Shown: in pieces, positions 44,941 through 55,329 of the stretch
How the letters are laid out: each line of letters starts with the position of its first letter
How positions within the stretch are numbered: position 1 is the stretch's first letter
Assembly: GCF_018446385.1 (NCBI RefSeq)
Contig: NC_056006.1
Span: 806,001-870,000 of the forward strand
Reading direction: 5' to 3'
Source: Zingiber officinale
Lineage: Eukaryota; Streptophyta; Magnoliopsida; Zingiberales; Zingiberaceae
Length of the DNA stretch: 64,000 nucleotides
Program-made: the position numbers and the translations under genes
The notes under the pieces: generated by a model
Database searches by the model: none
Told to the model about the DNA's origin: nothing
The model's input: the letters and a program-made list of their open reading frames with translations, nothing else

Positions 44941-46121
44941 TTCTTGTAGTGGCAAGCATGAACAACCACTTAAAATGAGTAAGCAGTATTAGAATTTGAT
45001 TGGCTTTGCTTTATTTTTATAGCATGCTCTGTTAGTTGCGATTCTCTACTTGTTAGACATACTTACAGTGATCTAGTAAGCTCTATTAGAGGATTATGAG
45101 TAGCTACAAGTAAGAAAAAGACCAAGGTCTAGTTAGAAAAGATAACAAGTAAATTAAAGTAAGAGGCTAGTACTCGACTTCCGAGGTTGTCGTTAAACAA
45201 ATCCAGGTGACCAATTTCGAGGTCTTGGCCCTGGTAAGACCAAGGTCTTTATCCTCATAGGACTGGAGGCTCACTACCTCAGTCTCTATTAGAGAGCGTG
45301 CATAAGATGGTACTAAGTTTGGGCCCAAGAAAGAGAAGAAGAAAGTTAAAAATTAATTTCAAGTATAAGGCTATAAGTAAAGGAAACAAGTATCACCTAT
45401 GTTTAGAACTAACAAAGTTTAGCTCTTATAATTCTAAACATACAGTATTGGTTTTCATATATTTCCTTATGAGTTTATTGAGTATGATTAGCTTTATTTC
45501 CAGTATAAAAATGTATTCTTGTATATCATGAGTATGCAGATTATTTTAGTGTTTTGCTATTAGATGAGCATGTTTAGCTTTTCTATTTAGTATTTCAGTT
45601 TCAGTATCCTTTGCATCTTATGTACTTTCAAGTTTTTGTGAGATAGATTAGTACTTACTAAGCGTTTCGCTTATAGATTTATTTTCCTCCTACTGCAGAT
45701 AAAGGAAAACTTAAAGTGTAAAGAGGAAGGCGACAAGGAGGATGTCTGATGGAGGTGTGTGATGCCAGGACTATGGAAAGATCTGGGAAGCTTTGAGTTT
45801 TCATGTTTAGTGGATAAGAAATTGTTGAGTTGTACTTCATGGTTTATGTCATTTGGGATTTTATTTTTATTCCTTATTTTATTGAGTTTATTCGTGTCTT
45901 AGATTACATTCTATGATGAGTCTCTGTGTAATAAGTAGTTATTTTAGTGTTTGACACTTATTAAACTGCATGAGTGTTTGATACATGTTCCAGCCGCCTG
46001 TGACTGAAGTATATATTTATGTATCTCAAATTATTGTCACCGGTATAGGGGAGATTCTGCCGAAATTTTTCGATAGAGACTCCTCGTGGTTTCAATCATA
46101 CCGGTTAAATAGAGTTAGTAG

Positions 46122-46220
46122 ATAAGTAACGGTCATCCTTAGAGAGTAGTATAGTATAGTAAGAAGACTAATAAGTAACGGTCATCCTTAGAGAGTAGTA
46201 TAGTATAGTAAGAAGGGTGG
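46122..46220. repeat. 49-bp tandem duplication at the end of the Tekay 3' LTR
   Basis: ATAAGTAACGGTCATCCTTA and the following AGAGTAGTATAGTATAGTAA text occur twice with a period of 49 bp. The 5' LTR has one copy (about 34542-34588). Confidence 0.9.
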
Positions 46221-46230
46221 TCGTTAAATT

Positions 46231-46235
46231 GATAA
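46231..46235. other. Target-site duplication TTGAT (right copy)
   Basis: Repeats 31432-31436 immediately after the mutated end of the 3' LTR. Confidence 0.85.
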
Positions 46236-46762
46236 AGTATTTGTTCAAAGTTTAACTAAATGTTTTGATATCAAAAATTAGCTAAGTTACTTTTCAAAGT
46301 CAATATAATTTTATCTTAGCTAGTTTTAAATGAAAAAGTTATGTTTTCAAAATTTTTTCTCTCACTTAGCTAAAGGTTCTACAATGATTATTAATTCCAA
46401 AAAACAAAAAAAAGCTAAGTGCTTATCAAATTTTGGTTAACCCTCTACTTTTCCTTCTCTAAATTTTTTTTGAAAAGTTAAGTCTCTCAAAATAAGCTAA
46501 AGTCATTGATCATTCTTACTTATTTATTTTTGATATATGGCAAAGGGGGAGAGTAGAAGAAATTCAAAATTAAAAAAAGTTTGAATTAAAGAAAGGTTGA
46601 AAATTTATAAATTTAAGGAGAGCTTTTATTAAGGGGGAGCATTCTACAAAATTTATAAAACTCTTGGACTTACTTATTTTTTTCTTTGTGCTAAATTTAT
46701 GCTAGTTATGCCTTTCTTTATTGCATCCTTTTTCATAACTTTGAATTTCGATTGTCATAATC
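46236..46762 (+). other. Sirevirus 3' non-coding region, right part, with accessory purine tracts
   Basis: GGCAAAGGGGGAGAGTAG at about 46540 and AAGGGGGAGCATTC at about 46631 precede the terminal PPT. Several PPT-like tracts before the 3' LTR are a published hallmark of Sireviruses. No ORF. Confidence 0.8.
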
Positions 46763-46776
46763 AAAAAGGGGGAGAT
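46763..46776 (+). promoter_or_regulatory. PPT of the Sirevirus element
   Basis: AAAAAGGGGGAGAT directly precedes the LTR start TGTTGATGCG. It is the same PPT as in the TR-GAG element. Confidence 0.9.
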
Positions 46777-48088
46777 TGTTGATGCGGGAAGCATCCGACG
46801 ATCAAACTTTAGTTTTGATAATGGCAAAGGGATTCAAAGTTAAGATTATTTGTTATCTAATATGTTCATGGAGCTTGCAGGAAAGTCCTAAGTGATACTT
46901 AGGCGAAAGTCCTAGTTACAGTTAGGCAAGGTGAAAACCCTAGGAGGTGGTAACCCAAGGTCCTAGGGGGTGGTAACCCTAGGTGAAGGAAAAACCTAAG
47001 GGACGGTAACCTTAGGTCCTAGGGGGCGGTAACCCTAGGTGGAGGAAAACCCTAAGGGGGGGGGGGGGGGGGGGGGTAACCTTAAGTCCTAGGGGGTGGT
47101 AACCCTAGGTGGAGAAAAACCCTAGGGGGCGGTAACCCTAGGTCTCAGGGGGTGGTGACCCTAGGTGGAAAGTCCAGTCGATTTGGAGGATCAGACTGGT
47201 ATCAGGTAACTCTCCTGAGTGGAGTAGGTGAGGACGCATTCCCCGTAGAGGGAACAGTAGGCGTCGGGTCTACCTAGGGTTTCCGGTTAGAAATCTGAAG
47301 TCAGACCCGGACAGTTCGGAGACTGTCATTTACTATCTTTACTATATTTTATGTGTGCTAATTCTTGTCTTGTAGGGTAGGTTATTGTTTTGGAGCTAAC
47401 ACATCTTGTAGGTACAAAAAACCACAGTTAAGCCTCGGATGAATAGTATCCGAGGTGCCTCCATGGAGCTTGGAGGTGCCTCGAGTGCAAGCCAAAGTCA
47501 GCTGTCTAGAGGAGCTGGAGGTGCCTTGGATGTAGCTAGAGGCGCCTTGGAACAAGGCTTGAAGGCGCCTTAAACCAGATAAGGTGCGACCAGTTCTGTG
47601 CTGATCCACGCGTGTGACTCGGCAGCCTGGAGGTACCTTGGACAGGCTGGGAGGCACCTTCAGCACAGTATAAAAGATGGTCTCGAGGAAGAACTCAAAC
47701 AATCAAGTGCTAAGCTTCCTTTCTTCAACGTGTTGCCAACGAGACGACCTAGAAGTGCTGCGAATTGACATCGACGACCCGGAGCTCCGAATCTTCAATT
47801 TTTCCTACTGTCGTTGGTATAATTTAGTCGCTTCTTTTAATCATTGTACTTCATCTTGTAAACACATTTATGAGCTTATAGTTGTTTCCCACCGGAAGTG
47901 ATCAAAGATCGCGGGCCTTGGAGTAGGAGTCACCACAGGCTCCGAACCAAGTAACTCCTTGAGTTCTTGTGTGATTGTTCTCTTTATTTCCGCTGCTTTA
48001 ACTCTCGAACGATTTCTGACACTAAAACACAAAATAGCCACGAGCGCTATTCACCCCCCCCCCCTCCTCTAGCACTTTCGATCCAACA
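46777..48088 (+). mobile_element. 3' LTR of the Sirevirus element
   Basis: 1312 bp, TGTTGATGCG...GATCCAACA. It holds a GGTAACCCTAGG minisatellite with a G21 run, GGCGCCTT palindromic words (47525-47570), a TATAAAA box at 47670, and a C-run near its end (48056-48064), as in other Sirevirus LTRs. The 5' partner is not in the window. The sequence after the LTR belongs to an Athila-like leader. Confidence 0.85.
46915..47165. repeat. GGTAACCCTAGG minisatellite with a 21-base G run
   Basis: About eight half-units of 25-35 bp alternate CCTAGGGGG(T/C)GGTAACC and GGTGGAGGAAAACCCTA words. One unit contains a G21 homopolymer (47056-47076). Confidence 0.85.
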
Positions 48089-48133
48089 ATGTCTAGTCTA
48101 ACTCAATTGATAATCCCTAATGTTATAGCGTAG
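48089..48133 (-). other. Leader remnant of an Athila-like element
   Basis: 45 bp between the Sirevirus LTR end and the Athila-like PBS. The Sirevirus therefore inserted into this leader, and the rest of the Athila-like internal region is not in the window. Confidence 0.55.
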
Positions 48134-48151
48134 TCCCCGACAATGGCGCCA
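48134..48151 (-). promoter_or_regulatory. Primer-binding site of the Athila-like element
   Basis: TGGCGCCATTGTCGGGGA on the minus strand resembles the complement of the tRNA-Asp 3' end, the primer reported for Athila-type elements. It lies six bases inside the LTR. Confidence 0.75.
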
Positions 48152-48157
48152 AAAACT

Positions 48158-49878
48158 TGTTGACCTCCGCAAGTGTACGGAAATATCGCAAGTAATATAA
48201 AAGATTATCGTATCCACAGGGACTGGAATAAGCACTAAGAATGTCTCAAAGTGAGTTAGCTAAACAACAATTCAATGAGTTAACAAGTACAAAGTAAATC
48301 TACCAAAGGTAAAAATGCAAATGAAAAGTTAAGAAACAAGAATAAGGGCAATGATAAAGGTATGTTCTAGGAGTTTTGGTTTCTTTGTAATGTTATTCAA
48401 TGTAATGATCTACCAAATCTTATTTCTCAATTGTCCATCATTTGTAGAAGGTTGTCGGTTCCCTCTTGCAATAGACAACCGGCCTAGGACTGAAATATAT
48501 CTAAATGCGATCAATTAGGAATGAACCCTATGTTGTCCTTACACGGGCTTGCCTGTCACGTGCGTCCCTCAGAAAATCAACATAGAAATCCACTACTTCT
48601 CAACCTCATTATGATATAAAGATTAATGCACAAATCTATCCTACCCCCTTGAATAACCTAGTTTCCTCTTCAAGATAATCTCTCAAATGTCCTTACACGG
48701 GCATGTTCCTGTCACGAAGATCCCTCAGAAAATTGAATGAGGAATTACCTCTTCAAATTCCATAGGATATCTAAACCCTCAATCAAGCATGGTAATTAGA
48801 CACAATTACAACATTCCACACAAGATCAAATAGATACAAAACAGGGCAACATCATAGAAATAGAAATCTTGACAAATCTGCAAGAGTTTACATCAAATAT
48901 TCATTACAGATACTCCCTCTATCCTAGAACAAGAGATCTAATCCATTGAACAAGGAAAGAATCCAAAATAAGAAGAAAAGACAAACATCTTGATCCCAAA
49001 TCCAAGAAAGATAGGGAAGAAAAGCTTATCTACGATGAAGACCATCTTCAGATCTAATCCTCGCTCCCCGGAGTCGAAACGTTGAAGATCCGCCCTTAGA
49101 ATCGCCGGAATCCCTCCAAGAAGGTGGAGGAACGCCCAAATCTTGAATTCCCCCCAAAAGGGAGAAGATCCCCCTTCAAATCTTGAAGAAACCTTTATAT
49201 AGACGTGGGGTTCGGGCGCCACATGGCCCCGAGGCACGGTCGTGTGAAGTTCACATGGCCAGAGCAATTTCCTTCTCTGCCAACCTTACACGATCGTGTG
49301 TGGTACACAGCCGTGGCTTGCTTCTACTAATACTCCCCTTGCACGGCCGTGTAGATCTACACGGCCTGCACTGCCTCTGGCTCTGGAAACCTAGCACGAC
49401 CTTGTGGTGTACACGGCTAGGGCCCTCTTGCTCATTGGAAGTCCTGCACGGTCGTCTGATGTACATGGCCAGGGCCTTCCTGATCTCTGGAAATCTCACA
49501 TGGCCATGTGGTGTACACGGCCAGGGCTCCATCTGGCTTCAAATCTTACACGGTCGTGTGAGGTTCACACAGCCATGGCAACTTCCATCTCCGCTGCATC
49601 CACACGGCCAAGGAAGTCCACACGACCTGGGCAACCCCCCATGGCAGGGTCGTGTGGCTCACAAGGCTTGTGCCTTTCCTCCTTGTTCAAGTGTCAAAAT
49701 TTTCTCCAAATTCGACTCCTGTGTACACAAAATGCACAAAAGCAGATCTCCGAACAAAAAGAGTAAATATGCTCAAAAGGAAAGCTAGAAGTACGAAAGT
49801 GCATAGATAAAGCATGTACAAAGTAAGTGAATGTGCGTCAAAACATGTTAAACAAGTGCATACAATCTACGCACATCA
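48158..49878 (-). mobile_element. 5' LTR of an Athila-like element (reverse)
   Basis: 1721 bp, minus-strand start TGATGTGCGTAG and end GGAGGTCAACA next to the PBS. The part at 49200-49680 is rich in CACGGCCGTGT-type palindromic words, about a dozen in varied form, giving long fortuitous ORFs on both strands. Its outer end abuts Tat-like sequence at 49879. The outer boundary is set by TG...CA ends only. Confidence 0.7.
49200..49680. repeat. CACGGCCGTG-type repeats in the Athila-like LTR
   Basis: Irregularly spaced (about 35-60 bp) short palindromic words such as CACGGCCGTGT and TACACGGCC, with GCCAGGGC between them. They may be structural or protein-binding sites, or decayed tandem repeats. 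Confidence 0.6.
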
Positions 49879-50431
49879 ACGAAAGAATTTGGAGAAAACG
49901 TCGAGGGGACCCAGAGAAAACTTTTTACGCGGCACGCGATGGTATGTTCGGATAGCGAGTCTGTTTTGCATGCCCGAGGAAAGTATGTCAAAACGAGGTG
50001 AAAAAGGACGGGGAGGTAAGAGGAGGAAGGTCGGACGCCGGGGTGGCGTTGCATGTTGCGACCAAGGGTCGGACGAAAATATAGGGCGAAAATTACTTCT
50101 GGGCCCTTTTCGGAGGGCCAAACGGTTATTTTTGGCCTCGATGTAGGGTGAACCATACCTAAAGAATGCGGCAGCTCTGAGGGAGTGCAGCTCAGCCTGA
50201 ACAAAAATAAACGTCCTCTGTCAGTAGTCTAAGCAAGTCCAAGCGCCAGCACCCCAGTTGTGCTAAGGCGTCTATGAAATCAGGATACGTGTGAAAGTCT
50301 GCAAGAATGGGCGCCGAAGGTAAAACTGTGCATCGCTAGGTAGGTCATTCTACGGCTATGGAAAAGCTCAAGAAAAAATATTTATTCTTCCATTCAGAAT
50401 CTGGAGAAGGAAGGGGAGCGAATAAATTGGT
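49879..50431 (-). other. Region downstream of the antisense ORF copy A
   Basis: Overlapping antisense frames occur (for example 50204-49848 and 50121-49876) but none resembles the end of the longer copy B. I make no gene call here. Confidence 0.4.
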
Positions 50432-50869
50432 TCAGAGGCGGGCTTGAAGACGAAAAAGTCCTTCACTATGACGGTGAGGAGTAAAGAAATAGTGGAATAA
50501 GCAGGGAGTCCAAGGTATGTCGCATACTTCACAGAGGAGGACGAACCCGGACAAAATCCTCATGGAATTAGGGATAAGTTGACAAAGAGGGATGCGGAAA
50601 TATCGACTCACTTGGGAAAAGAAATGGTGTATAGGAAAGCGGAGGTCAGCCACAACTTGCTCCTTGAAGAAAGTTACATACCCTATAGGCGGTGAAGAGA
50701 CCCAGTGGATCTCAGAAGGTATGATGATGTGCATAGCCATGGGAACCTCGTAGTTAAAGCGAAGATTGTCCAGATCCATGCCAGTGAAGGTTGAGACTCC
50801 GGGAGCATAAGTAGGTGTAGGGGAGTCCATGGGGGAAGGCAGGGATAAATCACAAGGGTCAAAGCACAA
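50432..50869 (-). pseudogene. Antisense ORF copy A, Transposase_28-type (putative gypsy-type) domain
   Basis: 145 codons antisense to the Tat element. MDLDNLRFNYEVP is followed by SPPIGYVTFFKEQVVADLRF, PIHHFFSQVSRYFRIPLCQL and IPNSMRILSGFVLLCEVCDI. This matches the domain called putative gypsy-type transposon (Transposase_28), whose function is unknown. The stop comes at the end of the first exon-like block and the coiled-coil part found in copy B is not seen, so this copy is truncated. A TATAAATA box lies 77 bp upstream of the ATG. Confidence 0.75.
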
Positions 50870-50938
50870 TGGGTGCTGGAAGCAGGAGGAAAGCTTACTT
50901 CGGGAGACAAAAAGTTCAGCAAAGTAAGGGAAGGGGGA

Positions 50939-50946
50939 TATTTATA
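50939..50946 (-). promoter_or_regulatory. TATA box of antisense ORF copy A
   Basis: TATAAATA on the minus strand, 70-77 bp upstream of the ATG at 50869. Copy B has a TATA-like box at the same distance. Confidence 0.5.
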
Positions 50947-50949
50947 GGC

Positions 50950-51559
50950 GCCAAGAAGGACCTAAAGGCCCTCATCCTCAGCGCCCATCGAACGATTCAC
51001 ATTTAAAGATTGATGACATCATCCATAAGTCTAAGAATAACAAAAGTCGTCGAATCATCCTAGAAAGCGGAGCTCAGGAAACATGGCAGAGAAAGGGGTG
51101 GCGGAGGATACGAGGAGAATTTATGACAGTCTCGAGAATAAGCGGGGCTACAGTATCTCCTCTTGAGCTTGTCAAAAAAGCTTTCTTGAGTACCCTAGCT
51201 CCTGGCCAAGTGAGCAAACCTAAGGCAGGGAATTGGGTAAGACTCTCGGAAATATCCTAGTCTGGCAAAATCATTGAACAAGTAGATAAGTTGTTAAGTC
51301 TGGTCGGGACACTAATTGGTTGACCTTAGCCAGCACCCGCTCGGATAAAGGAACTCACCTAGTTAAGGAGAGTAATCGCGTAACAGGTCATCCATGCATA
51401 TCAATAAGGAAGTAGCAAGAACTATGAGAAGACACACTAAGTAAATAATATGTACACTGTATGAGGATAGTTGAACCAAATGTCTGTCTCCTACAATTCC
51501 ATCATATTCAAATCAAAGTGTGCAAGCTTCCAAAAGAAGGATATAGGAGAAGTAGAGGC
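50950..51559. other. Spacer between the two antisense ORF copies
   Basis: 600 bp without a recognisable gene. It would contain the 3' end of copy B and the upstream region of copy A. Confidence 0.4.
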
Positions 51560-53963
51560 CTAATTATCAAAAGAAGGAAAAGTGTTATCAGGATGCTCCT
51601 GAAGAAGGCGGGTTCGGTCCAGAAAGTCGTCGGGAGGGACTGATCGGAGAAGACCTTTCTTATGAAGCTGTCGCAGGCCACCTCCACCATAGCAAATCAT
51701 CTTGTCGATGAAATTGCCTATCTTCCTCTCGAATTCTTGGGAAGCAATATAGGCGGCCTTATGAGCTTTCAGGTGAGCAGTTTCGCTTGCCTGGTATTCT
51801 ATCAGCTCTCCCTTATCCTTATCTACATCAACTTGGACTAGGGCCAGTTCTTGCTGGGTGGTGGCAACCTCGTCCGTAACCTTTAAGAGATCTTCCTGCA
51901 CAGACTTAATAGTAGCTTTGGCAACCTACCATTGTTTTTAAAAGGCAGCTTCCTAATCAGTACTTACAGTCAGGCCAGCCCTGGTGGTCGCTAGATCCTT
52001 CTCCAGAGCCACGTATGACTCTTGTAGATCCTTCAGCTGCTGAGAGAGGGTGGCTACTTCCACTTCCTTCTCATCCAGATCATCCAAAATTTGGGCACGT
52101 CGCAACCCTTCATATTTAAACTTGGACTTGCTTGTCTTTAGAGTGGCCTCCAGGGTCCGTATCCTCCCTACCTCCACCTGGGCCAGGCCTTTGGTAGCTT
52201 GGGCCCTTCCCCCAGTAGCTTGAAGGAGGGGCGACACTAAACTATCAGAGGGGGTCTGATCAAAAACGTGGCTAGGGGTATTAGGCAATTCCAATTCCCG
52301 AAGACGAGCCCTTAAGGACTTGTTCTCTCGTTGGAAATATGCCACATACTGAGATATACTCAGACCTATGACATAGGTCTGAGGAGAGCAGGAGAAAGTT
52401 AGTACTATTTCAAAAGTCTGAAAGGGAAATAGAGAAAACTCATCGACAACAATCGTTGCGAAAATATGTCGGTTAACTCTAATGGGGGGGCTTTCTGAGA
52501 TCTAATCTACAATAGTTTGCTAAGAGCCGACCAGGGCCCCATGGAGTTGCACCTGACCATAGAGGGAAGAGGTGCTGGCCGACGGAGGGGGATCCTGCAC
52601 TTGCAGGGAGGGCAGTTGGTGGATGGAAGTGAAGTCATATTTGCTCCAAGGGCATTCCTTGGCGCGCGAGGAAGAAGCCGAAATAACCTGTGGAGCAGGA
52701 GGTAGCATAGAAGGAGGAGAGGAGTCCTCGGGCTGATCTCCCGCCAAGGCACTAGTCTGCTCGGGTACAAAAGGTGGGATCCACGGAGAGACCATAACCT
52801 CTGTTACGGCAGAGGGGGACACCCGAGCAGGGGTCTTGGCCTTGACCTTGGAGGGGGCTCGGGCAAGAGGGGGCCTCGATGGAGAAGCCTAGACTGATGG
52901 AGTGATGTGTTTTCTCTTACACTGAAGACGCAAATGCTTCTCTGGAGGTGGAGAGGGGGCCCTCTCATCCTCAGTCTCCAGGGCCTCAGTTCCCTTGGAT
53001 TGTTGGGAAGAAGTCCTTGTTGTGGCACCAACCTGAGTGGTTGGAGGTACCTCAAAACTTCCCAGAAGTTCTCCCCCCAATTCCTTCAAAACAGTATTGG
53101 GAAACTTAGAGGAATTGATAGAGTACGCGTGGAACATGGCGGCTTCTGCAAAACAACAAGCGCATACCTCAGTTAGTGAAGACCTGGAGCAAAAAACATG
53201 AGATCTTACCAAAAGGGGCGCCTATAGACGTCTGGATAGAGCTAAACCCAAACGCGTATAGTATGCTCTCTCATAATATCACAAAAATTTGAAGTCGAAC
53301 TCCTTCTAGTTGCCATTAAGATGTGAGGCAGTCCGGATGATGATGATGCTCTCACAGCTCGGAGGGTGAAGGAAGATTATAGCGCTATTTAGCGGGCCAA
53401 GTTACAGGCTCAGGTAGCTGGACATAGAAAAAATGGGACTTTCAGCCCTTATTTGAAGAAGACATGTCCACGAAAAGCTTATATCCTATCTAGGATTGTA
53501 CCATGAAAACACCAGGCTCTGAGCGCTTAAGGGCGTAAAAGTGGTGGAAGAGTTGCGGAGTTAGGGGAATTCGATATAAGCGGCATAAGATCAACATCCT
53601 ACACATAGCACAGAAAGCGTTGGGAGCAAATTGAGATAATGGAATACCAAAGTACTTGCTCAAAGAGGAGAAAAACGGATGGATGGGAAAGCGGAGATCA
53701 CCGATAAGTTGATCCTTAAAGAAGGTTACAAACCCGGTGGGAGGGGAGGACAGATGTTCATGAGGACCTTGAGGGAGGAGCTTGTAGGCGTCGGAAAGTT
53801 CCAAACTAGCACGGATCGACTCAAGGTCGCTTCTATCTAAGTCGGAGAGAAAGTACGAGTACCAAGGAATTCCCCTCTCACTATCCATTGAAAAGACGGA
53901 AATGGGGAAGGCAGATGAGGAAGGAAGAGTACTTACAATGGAGGAACAAGAAGAAGAAGGCAT
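51560..53963 (-). pseudogene. Antisense ORF copy B: Transposase_28-type domain plus coiled coil
   Basis: Read right to left: 53963-53490 (158 codons; SPPTGFVTFFKDQLIGDLRF, PIHPFFSSLSKYFGIPLSQF) and then, in shifted frames, GYKLF and SSNKG (about 53480-53430), the usual continuation of the family. 53212-52889 (SINSSKFPNTVLKELGG) and a Pro/Ser-rich linker (52822-52520, YDFTSIHQLPSLQVQDPPPS) follow. A long coiled coil comes next (52345-51953, MAYFQRENKSLRARLRELEL) and then 51901-51560, ending GGLRQLHKKGLL and PPDDFLDRTRLLQ. The breaks are frameshifts or small introns that I cannot separate. Function is unknown. The gene is antisense to its host element and probably has its own promoter. Confidence 0.75.
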
Positions 53964-54040
53964 GCAATCGAAGGCAAAAGAGCAAAGAAAGGTTGAAAGA
54001 GGATGAATCAGTAAGAAGTAGCGGTGAGCAGCCTTTAGAG

Positions 54041-54046
54041 TTTATA
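54041..54046 (-). promoter_or_regulatory. TATA box of antisense ORF copy B
   Basis: TATAAA on the minus strand, 78 bp upstream of the ATG at 53963, the same spacing as for copy A. Confidence 0.5.
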
Positions 54047-54489
54047 AATCAAAGTCCTTAGGAAACATCGACTAATGAGCCGGACAAACGAAATGGCACA
54101 GCACACGTCTGCCGTCAGATCAAGAAACGAGAGTGATTTAGGGAAGCGTACGGAAAAACATGTGTTATACATTATGAAGAGTTAAGGTTGGGGGGCATGT
54201 GTCACCTCCCTATAAAAGGGCATTTATGATGGAAGTTACAGGAAAATCATGAGGAAGGATATACGAGGAGGCGCACCTTCATGAAGACCATGCATCGAAG
54301 ACTGGAGATTCCAGGCGGGGGGCCTTGGGAAACGAAGAAGACAACGGCAGGAAAGTCAATCAAAATTCGGCGCCTTTACACTTCCTTGAAATCAGAGTAA
54401 GGTTTAAATTTAATTAAAAAAATCTTATGTAACACACTTTGTGATCGCAGGGATAAGGAGGTAAATCCAATAGCTCATCTTCTTCCAAG

Positions 54490-54758
54490 CACAAGTGTTG
54501 CCTCCAGAACATTCCTGGTCATGTCTCCAAATCGTTCCCTGGTCATGTCTCCAGATCATTCCCTGGTCAGACCTCCAGAGCATTCCTGGTCAGACCTCCA
54601 GAGCATTCCTGGGCAGATCTCTAGATCAAATTCCTAGGCAGATCTCTAGATCAAATTCCTAGACATATCTCCAGAGCATTCTTGGGCCGATCTCCAGATC
54701 AAATTCCTGTGTAGATCTCCAGATCAAATTTATGAGTTGATCTCCATATCACAGTGCT
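54490..54758 (+). repeat. Minisatellite of 26-29 bp (TCTCCAGATCA family), left part
   Basis: About ten imperfect units with TCTCCAGA(T/G)CA and ATTCCTGG(T/G)CAGA words. It continues at 55338-55410 after the hAT insertion. Confidence 0.85.
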
Positions 54759-54766
54759 GGGCAGAC
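54759..54766. other. 8-bp target-site duplication GGGCAGAC (left copy)
   Basis: Perfectly repeated at 55330-55337, the length typical of hAT elements. Confidence 0.9.
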
Positions 54767-55329
54767 TAGGGGTGGCAATTCGGTTCGGGTTCGGGTTGAC
54801 GGGTTCGTGTTGGCAAGTTGGTGGGTTAGCAAATGACAACCTGAACCCGACCTGATTATTAATTCGGGTCAAACTATTCAACCTGAACCTGATCTGTTTA
54901 TTGCACTTGACATAAACCCGACCCGTTTGACCCGTTTAACCCGTTTGACCCAAACATGACCTGAATTCATTAAAGAAATTTTATATATTAAATTAAAAAT
55001 TAAAAATAACATTTATCTACACAAATTGAAAATCCATATCATAAATGATAAGTCATAGCAACATTGCAATCAATAGCATATCTCTATGTTTAGAGTTTTT
55101 AACTTTTTTAAATTTGTGATTTTAGTTTAAATTTATAGTTATTTATAAATGGGTTTGCGGGTTGTAATTGGGTCATTTCAGGTTGACCCGAACCCGACCT
55201 GTTTATTAATTGGGTCAATTGGATCGACCCGATTTCGGCCCAAACCTGAAACTACCCAACCCTAACCTGATTTTTTTCATGTTCGGTTCAGGGCGTGTTT
55301 TCGTGTTAGGTCAAAAATTGTCACCCCTA
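54767..55329. mobile_element. hAT-type non-autonomous element (MITE)
   Basis: 563 bp with terminal inverted repeats TAGGGGTGGCAATT and AATTGTCACCCCTA (one mismatch) and a perfect 8-bp target duplication. The ends are rich in GGGTTCGGGTTGAC and GACCCGTTT-type direct and inverted words, and the middle is AT-rich. There is no transposase. It interrupts the minisatellite. Confidence 0.9.

Larger units (their letters stand above)
39570..44951 (+). mobile_element. CACTA transposon carrying host gene fragments (Pack-CACTA)
   Basis: 5382 bp with terminal inverted repeats CACTACAAGAAAAA and TTTTTCTTGTAGTG. Many subterminal copies of GACAACGGTTTTT and its inverse occur at both ends (39600-39850, 44575-44935), as expected for transposase-binding arrays. 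It interrupts the Tekay LTR, where the 5' LTR reads GTCGAACAAGCATG. CAA occurs on both sides (39567-39569 and 44953-44955), with one extra G next to the right TIR, in keeping with the 3-bp CACTA target duplication. No transposase is present, so it is non-autonomous. It contains carboxypeptidase, DegP14-like and LINE pieces. Confidence 0.9.
31437..46230 (+). mobile_element. Tekay/Del-type Ty3/gypsy element, internally deleted, with a CACTA insertion in its 3' LTR
   Basis: 5' LTR 31437-34602, PBS 34605-34616, gag, end of protease, RT, RNase H, integrase C-terminus, chromodomain, PPT, 3' LTR 37617-46230, and TTGAT target duplications. The gypsy order (RT before integrase), long LTRs beginning TGTAAC and a chromodomain mark the Tekay/Del lineage. 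Two large internal deletions removed the gag C-terminus with most of the protease, and the integrase zinc finger and catalytic core. It could move only with enzymes from elsewhere. Confidence 0.88.
37617..46230 (+). mobile_element. 3' LTR of the Tekay element, split by a CACTA element
   Basis: LTR pieces 37617-39569 and 44953-46230 together correspond to the 3.2-kb 5' LTR. The last bases read GTTAAA instead of CATTACA, so the terminal CA is mutated. A 49-bp tandem duplication near the end (46122-46216) is absent from the 5' LTR. Confidence 0.88.
21227..48088 (+). mobile_element. Sirevirus Ty1/copia element, 5'-truncated and multiply interrupted
   Basis: The element proper is 21227-26380, 29861-31436 and 46236-48088. 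In order: partial gag, an AT-rich expansion, protease and GAG-pre-integrase, integrase, RT, RNase H, long 3' non-coding region with several purine tracts, PPT and 3' LTR. Copia order with a gag coiled coil, repeated GGGGGAGA tracts and an LTR with GGCGCC palindromes all point to a Sirevirus. The 5' LTR and gag start are missing, lost on the far side of the Angela insertion. Many stops mean it is dead. Confidence 0.85.

Noticed and set aside
49183..49788. 201-codon ORF
   Set aside because: It runs through palindromic CACGGCCGTG repeats of an LTR, has open frames on both strands at the same place, and resembles no protein family.
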